Counted from the first letter of the stretch, positions 1-10,495 are shown. The stretch is 47,582 nucleotides of DNA from Vitrella brassicaformis (GCA_001179505.1 CDMY01000234.1:107925-155506); one strand, 5' to 3'. A program made the numbers and translations. Notes: generated from the letters alone by a model not told the origin.

Positions 1-149
1 ACCCAGCCACCCGCCACATCGCAGCGCTCAATGGTGCGCCAACCGTACCAAGATCGGCCAGCCGAGACGCTCGATCGACCACGCCACCGCAAGCCGTCAA
101 AAAGGAATCTGGAGGCCGACGGAGCTGACGGCTCAGATGACGATGATGC

Positions 150-871
150 AGCAGCCATGGCAGCAGCGGCACACCAGCCAGCGCCGCAGCCCAAGAGCAA
201 ACCCAAGGGCAGACCGAAGGGCAGAGCGAGGGTGGCGGCCAGGCGGCGCCAGCAGCTGAAGGGGATGAGCTAGAGGAGGATCGCACCCTCGATGACGAGG
301 AAACCATACAGGTACACACAAAAGGAGAACACAATCACACAAATGCAAACAATGGATGGGCGCCTTTTTCTCATATAGGCCTTCTCACTTCAGGGTGTTC
401 CGTTGGGCGAGAAGCTCAATTTGAGTGCCCTCATCTGACTTGGACCTCTCCATGCTGCCGGCCGCAGGTGGTGTGGGCTTGGACGACATCGCAGCTGAGA
501 TCGAGCAGGAGCGAGGTCTCCAGACCCGTTTGGCGATGAGCGAATCAGCGGCCATCGCATTCGGCAAGAGTGGGGAGATGCCCAAGGAGCCGACTGCCGA
601 CAGTGAAGTCGAGGAGGCCGACACCAATGCCGCTGTTGATAAGGGTAGGTGGGAGCAGCACGAGCAACACATACCAGCACACGCCACGTTGCTCGTGCTG
701 CTCCTTCCAGTTGTTGTTGGTGATGCGCAGGCCGCCATGAGGGGGATGGCGGCCGTCGAGCGCTACGTGAGTGCCCACTGTTCGTTACGGCTGCAGAAAG
801 CACTCGGACGACTGAAGAAAGGGATCAGAACAGAAGCACAACAGAAGGGAGACCTCAAGCGTGCTCAGTGA
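150..871 (+). CDS. 3' end of an unrecognised gene (partial at the window edge)
   Basis: I do not recognise this protein. The exons that chain in frame are about 150-311, 394-424, 467-644 and 711-871, ending in TGA at 869-871. The first intron runs 312-393 and the second (425-466) is only 42 nt. The product is rich in Gln, Gly and Glu, then has an acidic, helical stretch containing GVGLDDIAAEIEQERG, and ends in a basic helix (KALGRLKKGIRTEAQQKG). A competing frame at 31-273 encodes a basic run with KPKGRPKGRA, resembling an AT-hook, so the 5' exon and its frame are uncertain. The segment 774-803 could also be a tiny intron; both readings keep the frame. Homology is unknown and the start lies upstream of the window or in unresolved sequence. 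Confidence 0.45.
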
Positions 872-1203
872 CTGAGTTTGAGTGAGTGAGTCGTGCTGCC
901 GTACCTCATCTAGGCAGATCTGTCGTTCATGGCTCTGCATCGTTGGTGCATGACTCTGTCCATCCATACATCTACTTTTTCGGTGAGATCGGCGCTAGTT
1001 TGCCTCACAGGAAGGCCACCATCTGCCGCTGGCATCCTCAAAAGTGACTGAAAGGCTCCAGAAATCACCCTCACGAGCGATCGGCGACCTTTTCCGTAAA
1101 TCCATATCATCCATCGTTTTTCGTCGTTTCAGGGTCGTTTGAGCGGGGAAAAAAGAGTGAATGTGATGGAGGGTGGCTCTGGTGAGTCATTCAGGGGCTC
1201 GTC
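872..1203. other. non-coding stretch after the partial gene
   Basis: I see no convincing exon. It probably holds the 3' UTR of the upstream gene and a short spacer before the duplicated block that starts at about 1204. A small ATG-initiated stretch near 1169 followed by a GTGAGT donor at about 1183 could be a 5' exon of the next gene, but nothing confirms it. Confidence 0.4.
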
Positions 1204-2500
1204 GCATTTGCGAGCTTGACTGAGAATTTTTGTGGCGAGAATGGCGGCGAGATGTCAGATCATAGCCGTCTCCGAGACAGATTTGTGAGAATAAGGGATA
1301 TCAAACAGTTTCCGAGCCGGCTGCCCTCATTTCTCACTGTTTGCCCCACATCTCCCTCGTTTCTTTTCATTTTTTGGCGGGAGTGGTCGCGCGCCACCCG
1401 CCCGAGGCCCACGCAGCCCACGCAGCCCACCCTGCTCCCCGTTTGCGAAGAGGACGAGTCCACCTGATCGGCCCTGACCCTCCCGTCAGACGCTGACATC
1501 ACCCTGATGCGCATCTTGCATCCCATTTCCTCTTTCCGTCCCAGAGCCTCCCGGCGCAATGTAGTCGTCTGCCTGGCCTTCCCAAGGCACCCACTACTGC
1601 GTCCGCCGTCTGCAAGGTCCCCAAGTACAGCGCCGGGGCGACCGATGATGCAGACCCGTCGTCATTCTTCTGGGTCTTCGAGGCCAAGGCGCCGCACGGC
1701 GAAGGGTCGGACTTCAGACGGCGCCTTGCCAACGACACGCGAGCGCTGCTGGGCGAGGAGGTGCCCATCGAGTACATGTCGGAGGAGCAGGCTGAGGGAA
1801 CACACCTGCCACGGCTGCCTAACCCGCCGGTCACGAACCTTGACCGGACGCATCCATCCATCCATCCATCTATCTTTTGTGTGTGTGTCTGTGTGTATGT
1901 GTGTGCAGGAGGCACTTGCGGCTGGGGCTGCTGCTGCTGCTGATGGTGGTGGTGGTGATGATGACGATGGCAACGAGGATGAAGTCGAGGACGAGGAGGA
2001 GGTCAGCGGAGAGAGATGGGATAGGATAGGATGGGATGGGATGGCACACATGCGCTCTTGCGTGCGTCGTGTGTGTCGATCTGTGTGTGAATGGGCGTGT
2101 GTGTATGGTGACAGGATAACGACGACAAATACGAGGACGAGAAGGTCAGCCAGACACCTCACGCACCGAACCATGCACCCTTGACATCCCCCTCCCTCTC
2201 TGTGTGTTGAATGAGTGCAGGCGGTCAAGGCCAAGTCGAAAGCCAAGCGAGCGGCCAAGCGCACCGATGACCCAGGTAACTGCCGACTCAGAAAGAACTG
2301 ATGCTTGCAGCAATGAGAGACATGCACACGTGTGTGTGTGTTTGTGTGAAAGAGTGGAAGCCCAAATGCCTTCGCGAACAAGCCAAGGGCCTCCCCAAGC
2401 ACTTCACAGCCAGAATATTTCATTTTGTATTTTGTTAGACTGCTTTGCAGCTATCTATGGGTATTGTCCATGTGTGTTCGCAGTACCAGAGTGACGTCCG
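1204..2500 (+). repeat. segmental duplication, copy A (partner 12911-14170)
   Basis: About 1.28 kb here matches 12911-14170 in the same orientation, by eye at well over 90 percent identity. Both start around GCATTTGCGAGCTTG and run through the AP2-gene exons and their introns into the start of the AP2 exon. Differences are mostly single bases, a few short indels and (TG)n or (GGGAT)n length changes. Outside the block the two loci differ completely. Confidence 0.85.
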
Positions 2501-2577
2501 GGGCGTCTCTTACAAGAAAAGAGACCACTCCTGGATCGCGACCTGGTACGAGTGGGGCCGGCCAAAGTGCGCCAGGT
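1565..2577 (+). pseudogene. AP2-domain gene copy 1, probably decayed
   Basis: Exons follow the family pattern: 1565-1829, 1909-2001 (acidic, ending EDEVEDEEE), 2115-2144, 2221-2275 (Lys/Ala-rich, KAKSKAKRAAKRTDDP), from 2353 (EWKPKC) and from 2484 (start of an AP2 domain: VRGVSYKKRDHSWIATWYEWG). Two defects argue for a broken copy. The donor after the 2353 exon reads ATATTT where copy 2 has GTATTT, and the AP2 domain leaves the family sequence after ARFWV, losing the last strand and helix. No ATG opens the first exon in frame, so the 5' end is unknown. AP2 proteins bind DNA as transcription factors in alveolates and plants; this copy may no longer do so. Confidence 0.6.
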
Positions 2578-2859
2578 TCTGGGTGGGGGGCATCACCCAG
2601 ACAGACAGACAGACAGAGAGATGGGTGTCGTGTGATGCGGATGAGTCCACGCAAGACACACCTCCATGTGCAGAGTCGGAGAGACACGCAGGGCGCCCCT
2701 CACCCTGTGCGGCAGCGGCAGCGGCAGGCGAGGAGACCATGGGAGAGGCAGACCAATCAAACGGACAGGTGGACTTGACTGACACACGACGCCGATAGGT
2801 CACATCGCACAATCATGTTGTGCCTTGTGTCTCGTGTCGTGTGTGTTTTGTGTGGTTAG

Positions 2860-2990
2860 GATGAGTCGGTTAAGGACGGTGACGAGGGCATGGGTGTGGT
2901 CAAGGCCAACACACACCATCAGACAGACACGCACCCTCCCTCTCCGTCCCTCTTTCCGTGCCCACCAACACCAACCTGCCCGCTCAGTAT
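2860..2990 (+). repeat. truncated duplicate of a topoisomerase II exon and its intron
   Basis: From GATGAGTCGGTTAAGGACGG at 2860 this matches the exon that begins at 3741, for about 50 nt, with the same TTAG acceptor. It then skips about 80 nt and resumes in the following intron (CACACACCATCAGACAGAC against CACACACCATTAGACAGAC). It therefore looks like a local duplication with an internal deletion. It lies in front of the orphan topoisomerase II exons. Confidence 0.7.
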
Positions 2991-3299
2991 ATTGAGCTGG
3001 CCTCGGTGCAAGCCCCAGTCGCGCAGGAGGAAGCGACGAGGGGAGAAGGGCCTCTGGGGATGGCTGCGGCTCCTTGTGGTGCTGGGCGATTGAGACTTCC
3101 CCCAGCGGCAGCAGCAGCAGCAGCAGCAGCAAGAGCTCGATGTCCTCAAAGTCCGTTCTTGAGAACACGAATGAGAACAGTAAGACATGTCTGTCCACAC
3201 AGATGTCGACACTCACGAATGGGAACACAGCGAGAAACGTGTGTTTTCACCTCTTTTTGCGCATCTGTCTGTCCGCGTGTGTGTTGATTCTACGATCAG

Positions 3300-5466
3300 A
3301 GGTCTAAGGCCCACCTGGTGGACAAGCTAGAGCGCGAGCTGCGCATCCTCAGCAACCAGGTCAGGTTCGTCCTCGCCGTCGTCAACGAAGAACTCGAAAT
3401 CCGCAACCGGTCGGTGGGTCCTCATCCACCACACACACACACGGACGGGCTCACCTGCACATGGGTTGATGTAATGTGTGTGTGTGTGTGTGTTTGTCGG
3501 TTATCAGGAAGCGTCAGTTGCTGTTGGACGAGCTGCACAACTTGGGGTTCGACGCCATGAGTGCCATCCTGGAGGGGGCCCACAAGGGGCCCGAGGGCGA
3601 CGTCCCTGACCCCGACCAAGTAGACAAGGAGGTCGGTGCACCACCCACCCTCCCACACACACCAACCACACACAAAGCCAGACAGGCAGCTGTGTGTGTC
3701 ATTGTGCTTGTGCTTGTGATTGTGTGTGTTGTGTGCTTAGGATGAGTCGGTTGAGGACGGTGACGAGGGCATGGGTGTGGTCAAGGACAAGGACTACGGC
3801 TACCTCCTCGGCATGGCCATGTGGAACCTTACACAGGAAAAGGCAAGCCACGCCATCCACACAACCACACACACACACCATTAGACAGACGCCCAGTCTC
3901 TCTCTCCGTCTCTCGCTCCGTGTCTGTGTGTGTGTGTGAGTAGTCAGAGGAGTTGCGCAAGCAGAAGGGCTACAAGGAGACCGAGCTCGACACGCTCAGG
4001 AAGACCACCGAGCACCAGCTGTGGGAGAAGGACCTCGACGCCCTCGATGAACAGGTAAGGTACCCCCTCCCTCCCTCCCTCCCTCCCTCCCTCCCCCACA
4101 CACATACATGTGTGTGTGTGTGTCTGTGTGTGTGGTGTGTGGTTGTCAGGATCGCATTGACGAGGACGATCCCGCAGCCGAGTTGAACGGGAAGAAGGGC
4201 AAGCGCAAGAAGGTCATGTTCTCACGGCCCAAGGGCAAGGCCGCCAAGAGACGCTTCCCCGCCGCCAACAAAGCCAGGGCCAAAGCCGCCAGAGCCAAGA
4301 AGAACAAGGTCGATGGCGTAAGCAAGCCCGTACACCCATGCATATCCTCCCACGCACACATACACACATGGATGCATATGTGCAGACATTTATATTCTGT
4401 CTGTCTGCTTTTCTGTGCGCGTGTGTGTCTGTGTGTCTCAGTTCACGGATTTCAGCGACAGCGACGAAGAAAACCAGCTACTCTGTAGTCGCCTCCCTGA
4501 CCCTCTGGCCAATGTCAGCTTCCAATCCATCCATCCATCCATCTATCCTCTGTGTGTGTGTGTGTGTGTGTGCGTGTGTGTTCGACAGGGGCAGGATGGC
4601 GGCAAGGACAAGGAGAAGGAGTCGAGTGAGGAGAGAGACGCCCACATGAAGCTCGTCGACGCCGACGACGACCATGACGACGACCATGACGATGACATGG
4701 GGCAGGGGGCTGGTGCTGCTGCTGGTGGCGGCAAGGCGGCAAAGGCCAAGGCCAAGGCCAACGACAAGAAGGAGCAGCACAAGAAGGACAAGCGCGAGTC
4801 TCTCCTCGACGACAAACTAGTACACACACAACACACACACAGTCCACACACAAAGTGCAGGTGTGCCTCCCTCTCTCTCTCTCTCTCTCTGCGTGTGTGT
4901 GTGGTCAGTTCGCTGACGATGACGATGAGGATGTCGACGAGGACCAAGACGGGGACGAGGAGAGTGAGGAGGTCAGAAAATAGAAAGAAAGAAAGAAAGA
5001 AAGAAAGAGAGATGAGATGCCACATACATGCGCTCTTGCAGGCATCGTGTGTGCTGATGCATGTACATGTGACATCTCATTTCCTCTTTCCGTCCCTCCC
5101 GGTGCAGCCGGCTAAGGACGATGATCAGAAAGGTATGCGCCCATCGATGCTTGCAGCAATGAGAGACATGCACATGTTTGTATGTGTGTGTTTGTGTGAA
5201 AGAGTGGACGCCAACATGCCGGCGCCGACAAGCCAAGGGCATCCCCGAGTTGCAAACGGGGACGTTGGTACATCTGATGCTCGAAAAGAGCGTCTGGTAA
5301 GTGCAGGAAGGGCGAGGAGAGAGGGAGACGGAAAAGGGTTCACCCTCATCGCATCGATGTGTGTCTCGCCCCTGCAGGTTCGTGATTGTCACGAATGTGG
5401 GCCAGTTGCCTGTCGGATTGCTGGCTGACCTCACCCACGACCCTCGCTCCAAAATTGCGGTCATTG
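3300..5466 (+). CDS. orphan DNA topoisomerase II C-terminal part, fused in frame to AP2-family exons
   Basis: Exons 3300-3409, 3508-3631, 3741-3842, 3944-4054, 4150-4317, 4442-4513, 4589-4819, 4909-4971, 5108-5132, 5203-5296 and 5378-5466 join in frame. The first five match the end of the type IIA topoisomerase core: LERELRILSNQVRFVLAVV, then DYGYLLGMAMWNLT, then ELRKQKGYKETELDTL and LWEKDLDALDEQ. Lysine-rich and acidic tail exons follow. The ATPase, TOPRIM and catalytic-tyrosine parts are absent: no such sequence lies upstream. The last exons (EWTPTC..., FVIVTN..., DPRSKIAVIG) belong to the AP2 family described at 7885-10495, and their introns match that family too. Intron 3 uses a GC donor (GCAAGC). 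After 5466 the family's next acceptor is altered (TTGCAA for TTGCAG), so the end is unresolved. It cannot be an active topoisomerase alone: it is a gene fragment or a new chimera. Confidence 0.7.
4903..5145 (+). repeat. duplicated acidic-tail block (partner 14368-14590)
   Basis: The exon FADDDDEDVDEDQ, its donor and intron, and the next short exon up to GTATGCGCCCATC recur at 14368-14590 in the same orientation, almost identical in the exons and in most of the intron. A (GAAA)n run at 4982-5009 is longer here than in the partner. Confidence 0.85.
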
Positions 5467-5535
5467 GTACAGATGCGTAGCAGAAAGATCGATCGGGCGC
5501 TGCCTCTTTTTGCCACTGTACTCGCTGTCTCTTGC
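5285..5535 (+). repeat. inverted repeat arm (partner 9600-9850, opposite strand)
   Basis: The stretch from the donor GTAAGTGCAGGAAGG through the FVIVTN exon, the next donor and the following intron is repeated, inverted, inside the minus-strand AP2 gene at about 9600-9850, with only scattered differences (for example GT against GC at the donor, and LPVG against LPLG). The arms face each other about 4.1 kb apart. Confidence 0.85.
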
Positions 5536-6259
5536 AACAACGAGGAGCGACTACGAGGAGGACCAGCAGCAGAAGAAGAAGAAGGCCAAGGAGAAGAGAG
5601 AAGACAATGCGGGCCGTTCTTTTGTTGTGTGTCAGATCGGCTGCTCATCGCTGCCTGCATTTTATATCCTGATGTCTCATCCGCTCGCTGACCGTCTCGT
5701 ATGTGTGTCGTTCGTGCCGTATTGGCCTGTTTGATTATTCGAACCTTTTACGTCCGTGATCTGCATGGCACGTGGTTGGTTGGTTATTGTGTTTAATGAG
5801 ACTCGTGTCTGTAACCCCGGAGGGGATCCTGTCCATTTCACGCACTAAAATAGCAACATCCTCATGGATAGAAGCATGCACACGGTTTATCTACCCATCC
5901 CACCCACCCACCCACCCACTCGACATGCACGTGCCACCCTATGACGGTCAGAAGACAGCCAGACATATGCATCACGCACAGAGGCTACTTTCATATACCA
6001 ATTCGTCGTCTGCCCCTGAATTCAATCCTCCTGGTTCACACGAAGCGGGACACCCCGCCCTGACTCTCGGACGCGATCGGGGAGATCATTCACTGGATCT
6101 TCATCAAGATGATGAGTCACGTCATGCAGATCTTGCTCGGATGCGACGAATTGAGTCCTGTGATGGCTTCTCTGGACGGCAACGAGTGCAAGCGCAAGAA
6201 GGTCGGCTTCGTGCCGCCTAGAGGGGCCAATTGAAAGCCTCCTAGGATGTCCATCTGCG

Positions 6260-6299
<40 letters not shown>

Positions 6300-7884
6300 T
6301 GGAGTAATGGAGACACCACCTTTGGTTGACACCTTAGCCTGCTTGGAGAAGATGGATGCAATCAAGCGCACAGCTGAATGCCAAGTGTCAATGTCTCATG
6401 CACCACTTCCGTCCATCCATCCATCCATCGATCTATCCGTCGGTCCATCGATCACCACACCCGTCCATCTACCCACCGCTGCACTCAAACTAACGACCCC
6501 AGCCAGCCAGCCCGCCTCTCTGTGATCTTCGTCTTTCTTCCTTTCTCGTGGTGCGGACCACCAGACAGCCAGCCAGACAGCCGCACAGACGCAACCGATC
6601 TTCTCTACTCTGCAAGTAGGTCAAATGCAAGGCACGCACCAGGCAGCCACGCAGTCAGTTTGGACACACAGACACACTCTTCCTAAGAGTGTCCACCGAG
6701 AGGAAGTGTCTCAAGCCCACCACAGGCACAGAGACACCCGCGAAAGTGCGCGATGGGCCAGCAGCAGACAATGGCAGCCAGCCAGCCAGCCAGCCAGGTG
6801 AAAGACATAAACACTGATAGACTAGATGAGTGTGTGTGTTTTTGTGTATGTACGCCCGGTGCCGAACTCAGACCCCATCGCCTCTCGTCACACGCGGGCT
6901 CTCTGGACCTCTGCGACGTACCAGAGACATTCCCGCTCGCAAGTGTGCGCTTCGAGAGGAAAGGCCCCAAGCCCACCACAGAGGGAGAGAGACACCCGCA
7001 AAAATGCGCGAGGGGCCAGCGGCAGACAAATCCAATTGTGGTATGTCGTATGTGATGGTGGGAAAAAAACTACGAGCGGAGTGATAGCGAGCGAGAAGGG
7101 GGGACGGGTGAACGGACATGGACACACTACTGACAGACAGACAGACAGACAGACACGATTAGAAAATATATCGCGCGGGTGCACCGTTGTGCGCATCTCT
7201 CTCTTCATTCCTCCCAGCGACCGACACACAGACAGACAGGGAGGTGATGATGATGGCATGGTGGTACGAGAAATGTGTGACGTGTGTCTGTGTGCAGGCA
7301 GGCAGGTAGGCAGGCAGGCAGGTAGGTAGGCAGGCAGGCAGCGTAGCAGCAGCCTATCCACCCATGCACTCCTCCTCCATCCATTCCACCCACCCAGCCG
7401 TGACGCAAAAGACCTGACTACCACGTTTGCCTCTTCACCACTGAGTGCACACGCATTCGTGTTAGTTAGTTATGTGCCGTGGAAGTGGTTGCTTGATTGA
7501 CTGACTGGTGGTGGGGAAACAAGGAAGCGCTTGTGTGTGTGTGTGTGTGTGTGTGCGATGAATGTGTGGGCAAAAGGCGTGTTGGGACACAGACAGAACA
7601 CACAGCACAATCAGCCAGACGTGTCCACAGTGACACCCCCAGACAGGCAGACAGACAGACAGTCGGGCAGTCGGTCGGTTGGCACCACATGCCGTCACCA
7701 CGGGGAATGGTGGACAGGGGTGGCGGGCAGGCAGGAAGGCCGACTCTCTCCCTTGACCATCTATCCATCCGTCTGTTCAGCACAAGACACCGTAGGCAGC
7801 CAGGCAGGCAGGCAGGCAGACAGTCAGCAGATACAGGCCTCTCTCTCGTCGTAACCCTCACTCACCGTCCAGCCGTCCGTGAAC
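5467..7884. other. gene-poor stretch with relics and simple repeats
   Basis: No complete gene is supported. A Lys/Glu-rich open frame at about 5555-5690 may be a leftover tail exon. At 6070-6234 a frame ending NECKRKKVGFVPPRG resembles part of the topoisomerase II tail exon at 4150. A roughly 70-nt element at 6090-6157 is repeated at 10511-10578. Two related units lie at about 6687-6770 and 6943-7026. The rest is (CTCT)n, (TG)n, (GACA)n and (GCAG)n repeats, the last best seen at 7295-7342. Confidence 0.6.
6687..7026 (+). repeat. pair of diverged direct repeats
   Basis: Units at about 6687-6770 and 6943-7026 share the sequence AAGCCCACCACAG followed by GAGACACCCGC and GCGCGA(T/G)GGGCCAGC. They differ at roughly one base in six. 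Both keep the reading GPAAD in one frame, but neither has flanking exon signals that I can trust. Confidence 0.6.
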
Positions 7885-8247
7885 TCATCGAGAGTGCTTC
7901 TGTCGGTGTGCGATGGCGCTCGCCTATTATCATGCAAAGAGAAGAGGCACGCAAATTGAAGAGGCCGGCTGGCGTCTCTATCACGTGGGCTGTGTTGTTG
8001 GCAAACTGACCTTTGCCCGGGCGAACCCAAGTGCCTTGATCGAGAAAAGCTTGTACCTGCGCCGGCCGCTCTCGTACCAGGTGGCCATCCAGCCATGATC
8101 TTTCTCCTTGTAGGTGACTCCACGAACGTTGCTCTGATACTGCGAGCACACACACACAGATGGCTGCGAGGCAGTCTAACAAAATACAAGATGAAATACC
8201 TTCACCTTCTTGGCCTGCGTGCATGTGTGTGTAGGGGTCCAGTCTCC

Positions 8248-8282
<35 letters not shown>

Positions 8283-10495
8283 TGTGTGTGCATGTCTGTC
8301 ATTGCTGCATGAGTAGGCACATACCGTCCTCGTCCTCGTCATCGCTGTTTTTGTGTGTGCGCTTGGCCGCCTGCACTCATTCGACACACAGGGAGGGAGT
8401 GAAGGAGTGGGCTGTCACATGTGCATCGCTGGTCTGTGAGATGTGGCTGACCTTAGGTTTCGGTTCGTAGTTCTCGTCGTCATCCTGCCACTATACACAC
8501 ACATCAACACACAAGATACATGCAAGAGCGCATGTCGCATCCCATCCCATCTGTCTGTCTGTCTGTCTCTGTCTCTCTCTGGCTGACTGACCTCCTCCGT
8601 CTCCCCATCTGCGTCTTCATCCTCGTCTTCGTCGTCGTCTTCATCCTCGTCGTCCTCGTCGTTTTCGTCGTCCTCGTCGGGGTACTGACAACACACACAC
8701 ATCACACCCCCCAGGAAAGAGGGAGACAGCGAGGCACACATGCACTGTGTGCCTTCTCTGTGTGTGGTAAATGGTGTGAATGGTGTGAATGTGTGTGTAC
8801 CAGGTCATCTTGGACGAGCGATTTGGCCTTGGTCTTTCCCTTGGCAGCCGCCGCCGCCGCCGCCGCTCCGAGCTCCTCATCTGACATACGTGTGCACATG
8901 TGTGCTCATTTATCAGCTCTCCGAGCTGGCACGTACCTGTGGCGGTCCACCTGATGCACCTCGCCTGCTGGCCGGCCCCTGTCACTGTAGTTATCTCATA
9001 GCGACCTCCACTGTCGCAGTCGCTCTCACGCACGGCGTCCAAGAGCTTCTTCAGCTCAGCAGCTTCGTCCGGCTTGAAGTTCTGATGGTTTTGGTGGTGT
9101 GGGGGGGCCAGGACCTGTCGTTGGTGAGGGGAGCAGCGGGGCCGAGTCTGATCTGCGGGTGGCGGCTGAACACACTGACACACACGCCCACAGAGAGAGA
9201 GAAAGAGAGAGAGCGACGAGTGCGTGAGAGGGTGTGTGTGTGTGTGTGCGTCTGCGTCTGCGTGTGTGTGTACTGACCTCCTGTGGTTTGCCCCTGATGT
9301 CATTGCCCAGGGAGGACATCTCGAGGTCGGCCACCTTGGCTCCGCGGCCGGCGGGTGTGACAGTGTTGTTCTCCTGTCGGGCCCCGGGAGGGCCGGTGAT
9401 TTTCTTGTTTGTGAGTTGCTTGGTCTCGTCCAGGTGGAAAATCTTATACTTGGGCGTGGCATTGGGATCTGAGGCATAGCAAGAGAAACACAGGCCGGCA
9501 TATGACAGCTTTTTGCAATGAGTCGCTCAGTGGATACTATACCATCAGAGGCGCTGCTGCTGCAGCTGAGTGAATGTGATCCATTGGTGTCCAGGCCTGC
9601 AAAAGACAGCGAGTACAGTGGCAAAAAGAGGCAGCGCCCGATCGATCTTTCTGCTACGCATCTGTACCAATGACTGCAATTTTGGAGCGAGGGTCGTGGG
9701 TGAGGTCAGCCAGCAATCCGAGAGGCAACTGGCCCGCATTCGTGACAATCACGAACCTGCAGGGGCGAGACACACATCGATGCGATGAGGGTGAACCCTT
9801 TCCCGTCTCCCTCTCTCCTCGCCCTTCCTGCACTTGCCAGATGCCCTCCTTCTTTTCGAACTTTTCCAGCATCAGATCTAGCAACGCCCCCGTGTGCAGC
9901 TCTCCGCCGACGGTAGCGTGATGAAACATAAGCTGCACCTCATTACTGCCCCCCCAAATGGCCTCGCAGATGTCCCGCAGCACATTGGCCGCACCACACA
10001 CACCGTCGACAGGCCGTACTCGTGGCTGGAAGGGCTGCGTGGCTCTGTCGAACGTGGCGATGTGTGTGTTGATGGTCTTCTCGACGAGACGCTCCACTGC
10101 GATGGCGTCTTGGGGGGTGGAACGGACGACAACAAGGTCTCCACAGTTCACACGGGAGCACCTGCGACGCACACAGGCAAAGGCAGGCCTCATTTTGGGG
10201 GCGACTGAGAGAATGCACATGCCACGCAACCACCACTGAAGAGAGCGTCCACAGTGTCATGCATCGTGGAACGCGTGACACCCATGAGACGGTAGGCACC
10301 CCCGAGGCACAATAGAGCCGCTCAATGCGCATGAGGTTGCGGGAGTGTGCGGAGGAAGAAGTGGTGCATTTCCCGTGGGGCTCACCGTTCTATGATGGCT
10401 CGAAGGTCTTCCATGACGTCTGTCGGGTGGGGAAGACTCCGAACTTCTCCCCCCTTCCCGCACTTCTTAGCTCGCACGATCGGCAGCCTCCCCAT
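7885..10495 (-). CDS. AP2-domain protein with an unrecognised conserved N-terminal domain (487 aa)
   Basis: Thirteen exons read from 10495 down: 10386-10495, 9838-10161, 9668-9756, 9543-9596, 9278-9468, 8937-9165, 8801-8880, 8592-8684, 8452-8484, 8325-8370, 8200-8246, 8011-8139 and 7885-7923 (1464 nt). The AP2 DNA-binding domain is at the C-terminus (about residues 433-485: NVRGVTYKEKDHGWMATWYESG, then a closing helix AKASAIAHRQKHSR), split by one intron. Before it lie an acidic exon (residues 360-390) and Lys-rich short exons, suggesting a nuclear protein. Residues about 30-175 form a domain I cannot name (CGDLVVVRST, PFQPRV, LRDICEAIWG, DPRSKIAVIG), shared exon for exon with the gene at 39946-42987. 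Intron 2 starts with GC. The start ATG at 10495 is the only in-frame one that fits the paralogue's exon length (110 nt in both). It is probably a transcription factor. The AP2 call is strong; the N-terminal function is unknown. Confidence 0.85.
8249..8281. repeat. (CA)n microsatellite in an AP2-gene intron
   Basis: A run of about 15 CA units lies on the plus strand. On the coding (minus) strand it is (TG)n within the intron before the GGAGACTGG exon, in the usual place near the acceptor. Confidence 0.9.

Noticed and set aside
4415-5428. A 337-residue plus-strand open frame
   Set aside because: It reads straight through four introns (CVCVCV, LSLSLS stretches). The topoisomerase and AP2-family exons inside it are better explained as separate spliced exons.
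7137-7345. Regular short repeats that might suggest a CRISPR-like or satellite array
   Set aside because: The units are 4-nt (GACA, GCAG) microsatellites without unique spacers, in a eukaryotic setting.
7885-8139. AP2 domain as part of a homing endonuclease or integrase
   Set aside because: AP2-like domains occur in such elements, but no HNH or integrase domain is present. The domain is the C-terminus of a 13-exon gene with nuclear-type linkers.
8641-9624. A 327-residue minus-strand open frame
   Set aside because: It covers AP2-gene exons and introns in a partly different frame. Its internal THTHTH stretches are intron repeats.
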